Below the pieces are notes generated by a model, which worked only from the letters and a program-made list of their open reading frames with translations, ran no database searches and was not told the origin of the DNA. A program made the translations under genes and the position numbers. Positions 8,333 to 16,888 of a stretch of DNA of 64,000 nt are shown piece by piece. Positions within the stretch are counted from its first letter, which is position 1; every line of letters begins with the position of its first letter. Source of the stretch: Polaribacter sp. Q13 (GTDB lineage: Bacteria > Bacteroidota > Bacteroidia > Flavobacteriales > Flavobacteriaceae); the NCBI RefSeq assembly GCF_016858305.2, contig NZ_CP074436.1, positions 1,508,001-1,572,000 on the forward strand. The letters run 5' to 3'.

Positions 8333-8977
8333 ATGAAAAAAATCCTTCTATTATTTTTTATATTTAGTTTTAATATTAATTCTCAAATAAAAGGAGAATA
8401 TTCAAACGGAAATGGAGATGATTATAGAACTATAATTTTCAAAAAAAACAACACTTTTCAATATTTTACTGGAGGTTGTGTAAGTGAATCATTTGGAAAT
8501 GGTCATTATGAAATAAAAGACAAAAAACTTTACTTAAAATTTAAAGATCAAAATACTGAATTTAATTCTAAATATTATTCAAGTTCGCATAAAATCATTA
8601 AAACTACACCTAACAAAAAAGATAGTATAACTATTAAAATAAAAGTATTAGATGAATATGAAAATCCTTTTCCAAGTTCTTATTTTAGAAATAGAACCGA
8701 AAACTTGGGTGTTTCAGATTCAAATGGAAATACTGAAATTAAAATTCCTTTTTCCGAATCTTATTACTTTATTCAGCTTTCATCAATGGCCACTGAAAGT
8801 TACCCATTAAATATTATTCCGAATAAGAATTATGAAATAGAAGTAACCTTAAAAGCACATTCTGAAAGAAAAGAAATTATACAAGGTATTATTCTTGAAT
8901 ATGAAATAATAAAAATAAAGAGGAAAACAATAGAACTAAAATTCGGAGAATCATCATTAATTTATAAAAAAAACTAA
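8333..8977 (+). CDS. Exported protein with a carboxypeptidase-regulatory-like domain
   Basis: An upstream ATG at 8315 falls on the end of site 5. The ATG at 8333 opens a clear signal peptide (MKKILLLFFIFSFNINSQ), giving 214 residues. The first part of the mature protein resembles lipocalin-like 'cost of expression' domains seen in flavobacterial secreted proteins (GHYEIKDKKLYLKFKD). The middle (IKIKVLDEYENPFPSSYF ... GVSDSNGNTEIKIP) resembles a CarboxypepD_reg beta-sandwich. No catalytic motif. Single-gene cassette with identical ends (GTTGCCATTA). Confidence 0.65.
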   Translation: MKKILLLFFIFSFNINSQIKGEYSNGNGDDYRTIIFKKNNTFQYFTGGCVSESFGNGHYEIKDKKLYLKFKDQNTEFNSKYYSSSHKIIKTTPNKKDSITIKIKVLDEYENPFPSSYFRNRTENLGVSDSNGNTEIKIPFSESYYFIQLSSMATESYPLNIIPNKNYEIEVTLKAHSERKEIIQGIILEYEIIKIKRKTIELKFGESSLIYKKN

Positions 8978-8981
8978 TGGC

Positions 8982-9106
8982 AACACCGTATAAACTTTAT
9001 TGCTGGTTTTGGCTCACTTGGGAAATTCCTCCGGAATTTCGCCGTTCGTATTTTATTTACTAAATTCACTGCTTAAACAACGCAACAAAGCTTATACAAC
9101 AACGTT
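8982..9106 (+). repeat. attC-like site 6
   Basis: GTATAAACTTTATTGCTGG group, hairpin GAAATTCC/GGAATTTC. The following cassette starts GTTAGGGCAC. Confidence 0.87.
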
Positions 9107-9124
9107 AGGGCACATAAAAACGAA

Positions 9125-9808
9125 ATGAACAGATTAATAATAATTTTTCTATTATCAATTATTTTAGGTTGTAATTCACAAAAAAATGAATTAGAATTTG
9201 AAAAAAAAGTTTTTAATGAAATATTTTTAGAACTAATAGATTCTACATTTTATGATTTCAGAACACTTCAACCACCTTTGACACTTGCTCCTCTTCCAAA
9301 TGGAATTACAATAAGTGAAAGTCAAAAAAAAGAGAATCTTAAAACACATAAAAAATATTTAGCTGACTTTAAAAAAAGGAAAATTGAGATTGAAAAAGAT
9401 ACTTCCAGAATTGTAATAGCAATAGTTGACACAATTTTCACATTAGGTCAAGATAGTTTTGAAAAATTAGGTAAGAATTTTGAAAATTTGAAATTCAAAA
9501 ATGATTCTCTAGAAAAAAAAATCGAATACAAGATTAATTTATCTAAATTCAAGAATAATGAAAAGTTTATATTTAAATACTATTCAGAATTTCCAAAAGG
9601 TCGAAAAATTTGGAGAACTGAATACCCTTTTCATCTTGGAGCAGTAATATCTTTTTCCCGAATCTATTTTGACCGTAATAAAAAAAATGGAGTTATTGAA
9701 AGCGGAACTACTTTTGGAATATTAAATGGAAATGGTTTTAGAATATTTATTAAAAAAGTATCTGATAAATGGAGAATTGAAAAAATTGAAGGAACTTGGA
9801 TTTCATAA
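9125..9808 (+). CDS. Lipoprotein, unknown function
   Basis: 227 residues starting MNRLIIIFLLSIILGCNSQ, a clear lipoprotein signal with Cys at residue 16. The mature part has a helical, lysine-rich middle and a C-terminal strand-rich section (FHLGAVISFSRIYFDRNKK, then NGFRIFIKKVSDKWRIEKI) with the look of a secreted NTF2-like or DUF-type domain; I do not recognise the family. The ATG lies 19 bp after site 6. Single-gene cassette without a visible promoter. Confidence 0.65.
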   Translation: MNRLIIIFLLSIILGCNSQKNELEFEKKVFNEIFLELIDSTFYDFRTLQPPLTLAPLPNGITISESQKKENLKTHKKYLADFKKRKIEIEKDTSRIVIAIVDTIFTLGQDSFEKLGKNFENLKFKNDSLEKKIEYKINLSKFKNNEKFIFKYYSEFPKGRKIWRTEYPFHLGAVISFSRIYFDRNKKNGVIESGTTFGILNGNGFRIFIKKVSDKWRIEKIEGTWIS

Positions 9809-9820
9809 ATAACGTACCCT

Positions 9821-9946
9821 AACACCGTATATAATTTATTGCTGGCTTCTCGCCTATTTACGAAAGTCCTCGCGGACTTTCTTGGTCGGTAATTATTTAT
9901 TAAATTAGTTGCTTGAAACACACAACAAACCATATACAACAACGTT
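9821..9946 (+). repeat. attC-like site 7
   Basis: Group with sites 17, 20 and 22: outer stem GTATAT/ATATAC, inner hairpin GAAAGTCC/GGACTTTC with a TCGC loop. Confidence 0.87.
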
Positions 9947-9973
9947 GTGGTTAATTTACGAACTGAAATCTGA

Positions 9974-10852
9974 ATGAAAAATACTGCTTTTATATTATTA
10001 TTCTTTATAACTCAAATAAGTTGTTCACAAGAAAATCCGACAATATTGACAAATGAATCAATATCGATAGAGTATTCAAATAGTGAAGTTGAGAAACCTT
10101 ACATATATTCATTAAAAAATGGTAATCCTTTAGATGGTTTCTACAAATTATTTATTACTACTGGTGGAAAATTTAAAAAGTATCATTATCAGATTCTTGG
10201 AGAATTTTCAAATGGATTAAAAAATGGTTTGATTACTAAATTTTCGAACAATCAAATAACCTCAAAAACAAAATACTGTAATGGAAAACCTTGCGGTATA
10301 ATGGAGCAATATTTTCCCAATGGAAAACTATCTGAACGAAAACATTTCAATAAGAAACAAAAAATACAAGGAACTTATGAAAATTATCAAGAAAAAGACG
10401 GTAGATTATTGAGGAAAACAGAGTATGCAAACGGTTTAAAAAATGGAAAAGAAACTTTGTTTTATACTAATGAAAAAGAGTCTATCTCTCTAGTTACAGA
10501 TTATGTAAAAGGAGAGAAAAACGGAAAAGAAATAGGATACAGTATAAATGGGAATATTAGCTTTGTTAGACATTATAAAAATAATTTACTTCACGGAGAA
10601 TACCTAACCTACTTCGATAATGGACAGGTCGAAATGGATATGTTATATGAAAAAGGAAAACTAACTAATAAGGAAAAAAGATATATACTTACTGAAAATA
10701 AAAGATTTCTTATTTGGGAAAAGGAGCATTTTAAAAATAATTTATTAATCTGGACAAGATATAACACAGATGATAATTCTATTTATGATATTCTATATGT
10801 AAATAATGGAATTAATATTTCAAAAGATGAATTTGAGAAAATTAAAAACTAA
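9974..10852 (+). CDS. YwqK-family / MORN-like repeat lipoprotein
   Basis: 292 residues with a lipoprotein signal (MKNTAFILLFFITQISCSQ). The body is built of imperfect ~22-residue repeats with the pattern YxNGxxxGxxxxYxxNG: FSNGLKNGLITKF, YFPNGKLSERKHF, YANGLKNGKETLF, YLTYFDNGQVEMDM. This is the signature of YwqK-family proteins, related to MORN repeats. YwqK was once named an antitoxin, but its function in Bacteroidota is unclear. Single-gene cassette; a second gene of this type lies at 17757. Confidence 0.8.
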   Translation: MKNTAFILLFFITQISCSQENPTILTNESISIEYSNSEVEKPYIYSLKNGNPLDGFYKLFITTGGKFKKYHYQILGEFSNGLKNGLITKFSNNQITSKTKYCNGKPCGIMEQYFPNGKLSERKHFNKKQKIQGTYENYQEKDGRLLRKTEYANGLKNGKETLFYTNEKESISLVTDYVKGEKNGKEIGYSINGNISFVRHYKNNLLHGEYLTYFDNGQVEMDMLYEKGKLTNKEKRYILTENKRFLIWEKEHFKNNLLIWTRYNTDDNSIYDILYVNNGINISKDEFEKIKN

Positions 10853-10856
10853 CCAC

Positions 10857-10979
10857 AACACCGTGTATAATTAATGGCTAGTTTTAGCTTACTTACGAAA
10901 ATCCTCGCGGATTTTCTATTCAGTTTTTATTTACTAAATTAGGTGCTTAAACACGCCACTAATCATACACAACAACGTT
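10857..10979 (+). repeat. attC-like site 8
   Basis: Stem base reads ATGGC opposite GCCAC where most sites have TTGC/GCAA, a compensatory change shared with site 18. Inner hairpin GAAAATCC/GGATTTTC. Confidence 0.86.
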
Positions 10980-11509
10980 GTAAAAAACTGGCTGAAAGTA
11001 TAATTTAAGAACAACAGATATTTAAAAATACATTTAGCTTTAAAGTCTGAAAACTCAAAAAAGCGAAATAAAACGTTTGAAAAATTAGTTTTTTGGAACA
11101 CTCTCTCGCGAATCAAAATTTTGAAAAAAATAGAAGGTTTTTAGAATTTTAAGAAAAAAAATAATTCTTTTCGTTCGGAGTTTTAAAACGCAAAAAAAAG
11201 GAAAAAGTTTGCGGAATTTAGCTTGTTTGAAAATATCTGAAAACTTGAAACTTCATTACTGTTTGAAACTAAAATCGCTGAATTGACAAAGTGTTGTGTA
11301 AAAGTCGGAGAAATTCGTTTTTAAAGACAAATTTAGAAAGGCTGAGAGATTTCTAAGAGTAAAATAAAAGTTTACTCGTGTTCTGAATTAAAAACTTATG
11401 AAAACGCTGAAAAATCAAAATTACGGAATTTCCTCAGAAACTCTAAAAAGGAGAAAAAAGAAATAGGAATTTTATAACTTATAAAGTGGAAATTAAACAC
11501 GCATTTTAC
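10980..11509 (+). other. Cassette without a convincing gene (type with CACTCTCTCGCGA motif)
   Basis: This 530-bp cassette has no open frame of useful length on the + strand. It holds the motif GGAACACTCTCTCGCGAATC at 11095-11114 and words such as GCGGAATTTAGC and AAAGGCTGAGAGATT that recur in the other gene-less cassettes. Ends match (GTTGTAAAA on both sides). It could be a non-coding RNA, a worn-out gene, or a structural filler; nothing decides between these. Confidence 0.6.
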
Positions 11510-11634
11510 AACACCTTGTATAAAAAATTGCTAAATTTGGCTTAATCAAAGGTTGTTGCATTTTTGTCAACTCCTATTTTCCTGCGGAAAATAGCCGTCG
11601 ACTTAAAACGCAACTTTCCATACAAAACAACGTT
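11510..11634 (+). repeat. attC-like site 9
   Basis: GTGTATAAAAAATTGCT group with one base change (CTTGTATAA). Inner hairpin ATTTTCC/GGAAAAT with a TGC loop. Confidence 0.86.
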
Positions 11635-11656
11635 AGGCACAATTAAAAACCAAAAT

Positions 11657-12301
11657 ATGGCATTTGCTTTACCTAAAAACTTTGAGAGTCTTTTTGAAAA
11701 TGAAAGAATTGAATGGATTAAAATCAAGAGAATATTCTCTCAGATTTCTTCTGAATTTAATATTTCAAAAATTAGAAAACCATCTCTTGCAAGTTTTGAA
11801 ATTATGAATAAAGGAAACTTTTTGAAAATCCTTCAGTCTTATGAGATAAAAAAAGATAATAATCAGTTTACTCTTTCTGTTGTTGAATACAATAATTCAT
11901 ATGAAATTGTAAACAAATATGGAGGAAGAACAGCTACAGAATCTCATAAATATTTATTTGGTTTTTTAAGGACTGAAAAAGATTTTGGAAAAGGTTTCTT
12001 AAGACCTGAAAGTATTGGCGACAAAATAAGCGAATATTTTTCTCCTGTTGAACTTGATATAAATGGATTTGACAAGTTTAACAAAAATTATTACTTAGTT
12101 GTTTCGGAAAAGGATAAGTTTTTAAAATCAATAAATGAAAATATTATAAATTCTATATCTGAATATAAAAATGTTGAAATGGAATTTTCAAATAGAAAAT
12201 ATCTTTTTCGTATAAGAAATGTATTTGAACTAAAAGAAGCTAAAAACCTTTGTGAATTGGGAATTAAATTAGCTTCTTCAACAAAAAATAAAAGTGCCTA
12301 A
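11657..12301 (+). CDS. Soluble protein of unknown function
   Basis: The frame is open from 11564 inside site 9, but the first sensible start is the ATG at 11657, 22 bp after the site, giving 214 residues. No signal peptide or membrane helix; mixed alpha/beta composition with a central segment YGGRTATESHKYLFGFLR. I do not recognise the family. The stop TAA at 12299-12301 is part of the right arm and of site 10 (GCCTAACACCG). In this cassette the arms agree only over the first nine positions (GTTAGGCAC) and it is the one exception to the A/G rule at position 11. Confidence 0.6.
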   Translation: MAFALPKNFESLFENERIEWIKIKRIFSQISSEFNISKIRKPSLASFEIMNKGNFLKILQSYEIKKDNNQFTLSVVEYNNSYEIVNKYGGRTATESHKYLFGFLRTEKDFGKGFLRPESIGDKISEYFSPVELDINGFDKFNKNYYLVVSEKDKFLKSINENIINSISEYKNVEMEFSNRKYLFRIRNVFELKEAKNLCELGIKLASSTKNKSA

Positions 12302-12427
12302 CACCGTGTATAAAAAATTGCTTAATTTAGTACTTAACCTAAGTTAGTTGCATTTTTATAAACTCCTATTTTCCTGCGGAAAATAGCCGTTCATTTAAAA
12401 CGCAACTTTCCATAACACAACAACGTT
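12300..12427 (+). repeat. attC-like site 10
   Basis: 128 bp, longest of the set. Outer stem GTGTAT/ATAACAC with one bulged base, inner hairpin ATTTTCC/GGAAAAT. Confidence 0.86.
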
Positions 12428-12617
12428 GTGTGCAATTCCACTCATTTCCCAAAAAAAAATAATTACTTTGAGGAAACGTTTTACAAAAATTTAAGTAATT
12501 AATGAATTAAAAAAACGTTACTCAGAATTAAAAAAAATCGAAAAAAGATAAAATATTTGAATTTACATTTTTGGCATATTTATTGTTGCATTGAAAACAA
12601 TCTTAAAACATACAATT

Positions 12618-13220
12618 ATGAAAAAATTATTATTTATGAGTATTATGATTTACTCAAGTTTTACTCTATTTGCTCAAAAGGAGAAAACAAAAACTACACC
12701 AACAGATAAAGGAAATTATATTGTTGATGGAACTGTTTCTTTTTCAACTAATAATTCGAAAAATGAACAAGCTGGATTTAATTCAACAAAAAATAATTGG
12801 TATAATATCGGAATTAGCCCCAAAGTAGCATACTTTGTAGCTGATAGATTTGCTTTAGGATTAGAGACTTCCTTTGGTTATTCAAATAGTGAATTCACAG
12901 ATAGTAATGGTACTAAATCTTCAAATAATAGTACATCAATTTCAGCTGGACCTTTATTAAGATATTATTTAGTCAATGGTATTTTTGGGCAAGCATCATT
13001 AGGTTTTGGAACAAATAATAGTGAAAGTAACGGTTTTAAAAATAAAAATTCTTTTTTTAGTTATCAGTTAGGATTGGGATATGCTATATTTCTGAATGAA
13101 CACATATCAATAGAGCCAATTATCAGTTATAATCATCGTAAAAGTACGAACAATCAATCTAATTTTGAAACAACTTATAATGGATTTATGTTTGGAGCAG
13201 GTTTTAGCATTTATTTATAG
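12618..13220 (+). CDS. Outer-membrane beta-barrel protein
   Basis: The ATG at 12618 starts a signal peptide (MKKLLFMSIMIYSSFTLFAQ); a TTG at 12591 in the same frame is less likely. The mature ~180 residues are a series of amphipathic strands with alternating aromatic residues (YNIGISPKVAYFVADRFALG, SISAGPLLRYYLVNGIFGQ, YQLGLGYAIFLNEHISIEP) and end in FGAGFSIYL, a terminal-strand signature of small outer-membrane barrels (OmpA/OmpX-like, porin-family). The gene starts ~190 bp after site 10, more than in most cassettes, so it may have its own promoter; no clear TAnnTTTG element was found. Confidence 0.8.
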   Translation: MKKLLFMSIMIYSSFTLFAQKEKTKTTPTDKGNYIVDGTVSFSTNNSKNEQAGFNSTKNNWYNIGISPKVAYFVADRFALGLETSFGYSNSEFTDSNGTKSSNNSTSISAGPLLRYYLVNGIFGQASLGFGTNNSESNGFKNKNSFFSYQLGLGYAIFLNEHISIEPIISYNHRKSTNNQSNFETTYNGFMFGAGFSIYL

Positions 13221-13295
13221 TAATAAAGAGATTTTTTTTATAAATTCTATTTAAATGTAGGAATAATAAAAAAATGAAATAAAAAAACTGCACAC

Positions 13296-13421
13296 AACAC
13301 CGTGTAAAAAAAATTGCTGGTTTTAGCTAACTCACGAAAATCCTCGCGGATTTTCGTGGTTTGTGTTTTATTTACTAACTTTAGTTCTTGAAACACGCAA
13401 CTTCTCTTACACAACAACGTT
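13296..13421 (+). repeat. attC-like site 11
   Basis: Close to site 1: outer stem GTGTAA/TTACAC, inner hairpin GAAAATCC/GGATTTTC. Confidence 0.86.
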
Positions 13422-13870
13422 GCTAAAAATTGCTAAGAAATCTCAATCAGCTTAGGAAATAATAAATAAAAATCTAGAAATTCAAATAGTTAGACACTCT
13501 CTCGTTAATGGAAAATTCTGAAGGAATTTTAGGTATTTATTTTAAAATTGAAAACATCAAAAAAATAAGCTTTGAGTAGTTAAATGGTTGAGAAAAATAA
13601 CAAGAAAGTATTTTCTGAAAACCGAAAAACATCAAAATTGTTGTCTCAATTGAATGTGTGAAAAACTTCTCATGCGCTGAAAAACTAAAATTTGGAAATT
13701 TGAATAAAATAATTAAAATTGTTACTTCAATTAAGCTTCTGAGAAATCACTCAAATGCTGAAAACAAAATTTGAGTAAACTATGGAATTTAAAAAAGTAA
13801 AAGGATTTTTACTAGAATTCTGAATTTTGAAAAAACGATTAGAATTAGAAAATAAAAAACAACTTTAAGC
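13422..13870 (+). other. Cassette without a convincing gene
   Basis: 449 bp with no usable frame. TAGACACTCTCTCG at 13491-13504 matches the CACTCTCTCG motif of the other gene-less cassettes, followed by GAAAATTCTGAAGGAATTT as in the one at 26325. Repeated words such as CTGAAAA and CTTCT-CA-GCGCTGAAAA are scattered. The ends pair (GTTGCT...AAAGTT type). Confidence 0.55.
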
Positions 13871-13996
13871 AACACTATGTATAAAAAATTGCTATTTTTA
13901 GCTTTAGTAAAAGTAGTTGCTTTTTTGTAAACAACAATTTTCCTGCGGAAAATAGCCGTTCACTTAAATCGCAACTTTCCATAACACAACAACGTT
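13871..13996 (+). repeat. attC-like site 12
   Basis: GTGTATAAAAAATTGCT group but begins AACACTATG. Inner hairpin ATTTTCC/GGAAAAT. Confidence 0.84.
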
Positions 13997-14020
13997 GTAA
14001 TTAATGCAAAAAACGAAACT

Positions 14021-14401
14021 TTGGAAATTAAATCAATAAAAATTTACTTATTTATTTTTCTTACAATAATTTTTATTTCGTGCGTGAAAAATGAAAGAAT
14101 TGAAGGAAAATGGTTTGTAGAAAAATTTGAAAAACCAAATGGAGAAATAAAAAAATCGAGTGAAAAATGGATTGAATTTTCAGAAAACGGAACTTTAAAA
14201 GGAGGAAAAATTGGAGAATCAGAAATCAAAAAAGGAATTTGGAAATTTGATTCAATAAATAAAACCTTGAATATTGAATCGGAGAAAGAATATGGAGATA
14301 GCGGAATTTATAAATTAGAAGAAATAAACGAGAAGAATATGATTTTAGTTAAAGATAGTATGAGAATTTTCTTTAGAAAACAGAAAAAGAATGAACATTA
14401 A
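14021..14401 (+). CDS. Lipocalin-like small lipoprotein
   Basis: Start TTG at 14021, 25 bp after the site; the ATG at 14004 is in another frame and closes at once. 126 residues with lipoprotein signal IYLFIFLTIIFISC. The mature protein has the pattern IEGKWFVEKFEKPNGE ... WIEFSENGTLKGGK ... GIWKFDSINKTLNI, typical of small lipocalin-like domains in Bacteroidota. First of two genes in the cassette; it overlaps the next by 11 bp. Confidence 0.7.
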   Translation: MEIKSIKIYLFIFLTIIFISCVKNERIEGKWFVEKFEKPNGEIKKSSEKWIEFSENGTLKGGKIGESEIKKGIWKFDSINKTLNIESEKEYGDSGIYKLEEINEKNMILVKDSMRIFFRKQKKNEH

Positions 14402-14795
14402 AATTATAAACAAAATATATTTTTCTAACTTTAAGAGAACTTTAATGTTTTCACTAATTATTATTTTGGTTAGTTCCTGTTTGGGAAATTTTAATCACAA
14501 CACGAATGAAAAAATTATAGACGATTATTACATAATTGCGACAGATATTAAATCCCAAGCAAACATTTCAATTTATAAAAAAAAATATGAAAGTTATATT
14601 GGAATAACGCCAGAAGGAATTACTGAATATTCTGTTATTAATAAAGAATTTATTATCGGAAAAAATAAAACGAATAATTACTTTATAATTAAGATTGGAG
14701 AAGAAACTTATGAAAAATTTAATTCTGCAAAATTTGAAAAACTACTTCTTTCGAAAAATATAAATATTGAAAAAGTAAAATGGGAAAAAATTTAA
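14391..14795 (+). CDS. Small lipoprotein, unknown function
   Basis: 134 residues; ATG at 14391 within the end of the previous gene. The hydrophobic stretch LMFSLIIILVSSC gives a lipobox Cys at residue ~30, with an N-terminal extension longer than usual, so an internal start such as the ATG at 14445 is possible. The mature part is short, strand-rich and without known motif. Translationally coupled to the lipocalin-like gene; the two products may work together at the membrane. Confidence 0.62.
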   Translation: MNIKIINKIYFSNFKRTLMFSLIIILVSSCLGNFNHNTNEKIIDDYYIIATDIKSQANISIYKKKYESYIGITPEGITEYSVINKEFIIGKNKTNNYFIIKIGEETYEKFNSAKFEKLLLSKNINIEKVKWEKI

Positions 14796-14827
14796 GATAA
14801 TTAGGAAATGAAAAAAGCACTAATTAC

Positions 14828-14952
14828 AACACCGTATAAACTTTATTGCTAGTTTTGGCTCACTTGGGAAATTCCTCCGGAATTTCGCCGTTCGTGTTTT
14901 ATTTACTAAATTCACTGCTTAAACAACGCAACAAAGCTTATACAAAAACGTT
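14828..14952 (+). repeat. attC-like site 13
   Basis: GTATAAACTTTATTGCT group, hairpin GAAATTCC/GGAATTTC; ends AAAAACGTT instead of AACAACGTT. Confidence 0.87.
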
Positions 14953-15190
14953 ACCCAACATTTGGAAAATAACCAGAACAATAATCATAATTTTATAAAT
15001 TATTTTACTTTTAAGTTGTAAAAGAAAGGAAAATCTTAAGCAATTAATAGAAATACAAAGTTTGAATACAATTCTGATTATAAAAAAACAAATAGAGGAA
15101 TGGACAATATTGTGCTGATATAAGTTTTTATAATTCAACTATAAAAATTTCATCAAATTGCATTTTAAAAATTAAAACATATTGAAAATT

Positions 15191-15772
15191 ATGAAAAAAA
15201 CTAAACTAATTCTTGTTACTACGTTTCTTCTTTTAACAACAGTACTTTTTTCACAAGACATAAATCGATTAGTTGAAAATAACGGCTTCAAGAAAATTAA
15301 ATTAAACTCTAATATCTATGATTATGTAACAGATGGCTATTATGATTTCGTTAAGAATACGCCTAAAAACAATCCAGACTATCATATTAGAGAAGTATTT
15401 GATTATGTTTACGCTACAGGAGATTTGAAAAAAATCGTTGATATTACTATTAGTTCAATATATGTAAAAACAATAAATGATACTATTTACGAAATTAAAG
15501 TTTATATGCCTTCAAACACAGAGATCTATGATATGCTGAATATGGCATTCGGAAAACCGACAAGGGAAATAACTAATCGTTATGCAAGTGATTATGGAAT
15601 TGGCTCGGGTGATGCATACTACTGGGAACCTAAAAACTCTTCTATAAGTTTGAATTTTTTTTTTGGAGAAGGTATTTATTGTTCTATAACCTATACCAAT
15701 GAAACTCTGAAAGAAAGTGGTGTATTACAAAAGAAAAAAGAGCAAAAAAAGAAAGCTCAAAATGGGTTTTAG
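15191..15772 (+). CDS. Exported protein, unknown function
   Basis: The ATG at 15191 begins a signal peptide (MKKTKLILVTTFLLLTTVLFSQ); the TTG at 15182 is in frame but unneeded. About 193 residues; the mature part has a strand-rich middle (VYATGDLKKIVDITISSIY ... IYEIKVYMPSNTEIYDML) and a lysine-rich tail (KKKEQKKKAQNGF). Family not recognised. The ~240 bp between site 13 and this gene hold no readable gene. A second small gene follows after 32 bp in the same cassette. Confidence 0.65.
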   Translation: MKKTKLILVTTFLLLTTVLFSQDINRLVENNGFKKIKLNSNIYDYVTDGYYDFVKNTPKNNPDYHIREVFDYVYATGDLKKIVDITISSIYVKTINDTIYEIKVYMPSNTEIYDMLNMAFGKPTREITNRYASDYGIGSGDAYYWEPKNSSISLNFFFGEGIYCSITYTNETLKESGVLQKKKEQKKKAQNGF

Positions 15773-15804
15773 TATAAATTTCATTAAAATTATAAAATAA
15801 AAAT

Positions 15805-16008
15805 ATGACTACAGTAAAAGAATTAATAAGAGAATTAGAAAAAATGCCGAAAGATTTAATTGTTCTGTTAAATAATAATACCGAAAACGATGATGTATCT
15901 GTATATTTTACAAATATTAAGGTCGAACAGCACAAAATAACTTTTCCAACAAGTGAATCAAAAAGTAAACAGAAATTTATATTACTAAACCAAGGAGGTC
16001 TGATTTAA
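15805..16008 (+). CDS. Small cytoplasmic protein, unknown
   Basis: 67 residues from an ATG 32 bp behind the previous gene. The start MTTVKELIRELEKMPKDLIVLL resembles the opening of many short helical proteins in phage and Bacteroidota (helix, then strand), then TENDDVSVYFTNIKVEQHKI. No signal peptide. Composition and spacing suggest a real gene, but its size leaves doubt. Confidence 0.5.
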   Translation: MTTVKELIRELEKMPKDLIVLLNNNTENDDVSVYFTNIKVEQHKITFPTSESKSKQKFILLNQGGLI

Positions 16009-16064
16009 AAGTTATAAATAACAAATTTAGAAATATAGTAAAGTTGAAAGTAAAAACGTTGGGT

Positions 16065-16189
16065 AACACCGTATAAACTTTATTGCTGGTTTTAGCTCAC
16101 TTGGGAAATTCCTCCGGAATTTCGCCGTTCGTGTTTTATTTACTAAATTCACTGCTTAAACAACGCAACAAAGCTTATACAACAACGTT
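16065..16189 (+). repeat. attC-like site 14
   Basis: GTATAAACTTTATTGCTGG group. The cassette before it has arms GTTACCCAAC on both sides, then A on the left and G (complement) on the right. Confidence 0.87.
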
Positions 16190-16249
16190 GCCTTTAACCA
16201 CGGATTATAGATTTCAATGAAAAAACAAATTCTACTTAATTAAAAAATT

Positions 16250-16648
16250 ATGTTCAAAAATTTTAATTGGAATAGATTATTATCAATTTTAGGATTGATA
16301 ATTCTTGTGTTTTCAATAATTGGAGTAATTGAAACATTTAAGAAAAAAAAAGTTAGTGAGCTTGATTTAAAAGTAGAGGCAATTATATTAGAAGCACCTG
16401 AGGATTGTTCTACTATTACAACGAGAAGTGGATATTGCACCCTAGAGTATAATGGAAACACTTATATAAAAAGAGCTGGTAATAAATATTGTCATTTAGT
16501 TTCTGGAAAGGAAACAGTAGCTGTTTTGACCAATCAAAATCATGATGATATTTATTTCATTGGAGAATATAATCAGAGTGATTTCATTTCTTTAATAATA
16601 TTATTAGCTCTTGCAATTTTATCAATAATAAAAGGATTAAAAAACTAA
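16250..16648 (+). CDS. Small membrane protein with two TM helices
   Basis: 132 residues. Helix 1 at residues ~8-28 (RLLSILGLIILVFSIIGVIE) and helix 2 at ~110-128 (FISLIILLALAILSIIKGL) frame an extracytoplasmic loop of ~80 residues with three cysteines (DCSTITTRSGYCTLEYNG, YCHLVSG) that looks like a small beta domain (DUF3592-like arrangement). ATG at 16250, ~60 bp after site 14. Function unknown. Confidence 0.65.
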   Translation: MFKNFNWNRLLSILGLIILVFSIIGVIETFKKKKVSELDLKVEAIILEAPEDCSTITTRSGYCTLEYNGNTYIKRAGNKYCHLVSGKETVAVLTNQNHDDIYFIGEYNQSDFISLIILLALAILSIIKGLKN

Positions 16649-16743
16649 TAAAACGGAAAAATAGGAGAAACTACTCCGAGGAATGAAGAATATAACTCTG
16701 AAATACTGATTCGAATTAAAAAATGAAAAAGTGGCTAAAAGGC

Positions 16744-16868
16744 AACACCTCATAAAATTTAAGCTTACTTTTAAACTAAATAACGAACTGACAAGCAATC
16801 AACAAACGATTTGGTACAACCGAAAAATCTCCGATTTTCCAGTCGCACAAATCTTATAAAAAACCGTT
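16744..16868 (+). repeat. attC-like site 15, divergent
   Basis: Same length and same ends (AACACC ... CCGTTG) but a different interior: its hairpin GAAAAATC/GATTTTCC lies towards the 3' side, where other sites have it towards the 5' side. Outer stem ATAA/TTAT. Confidence 0.65.
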
Positions 16869-16888
16869 GTATTTAATTATCCGAAAAA

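Noticed and set aside
14953..15180. A gene between site 13 and the exported protein at 15191
   Set aside because: Only short frames with stops on the + strand, and the minus-strand frame lacks coding character.
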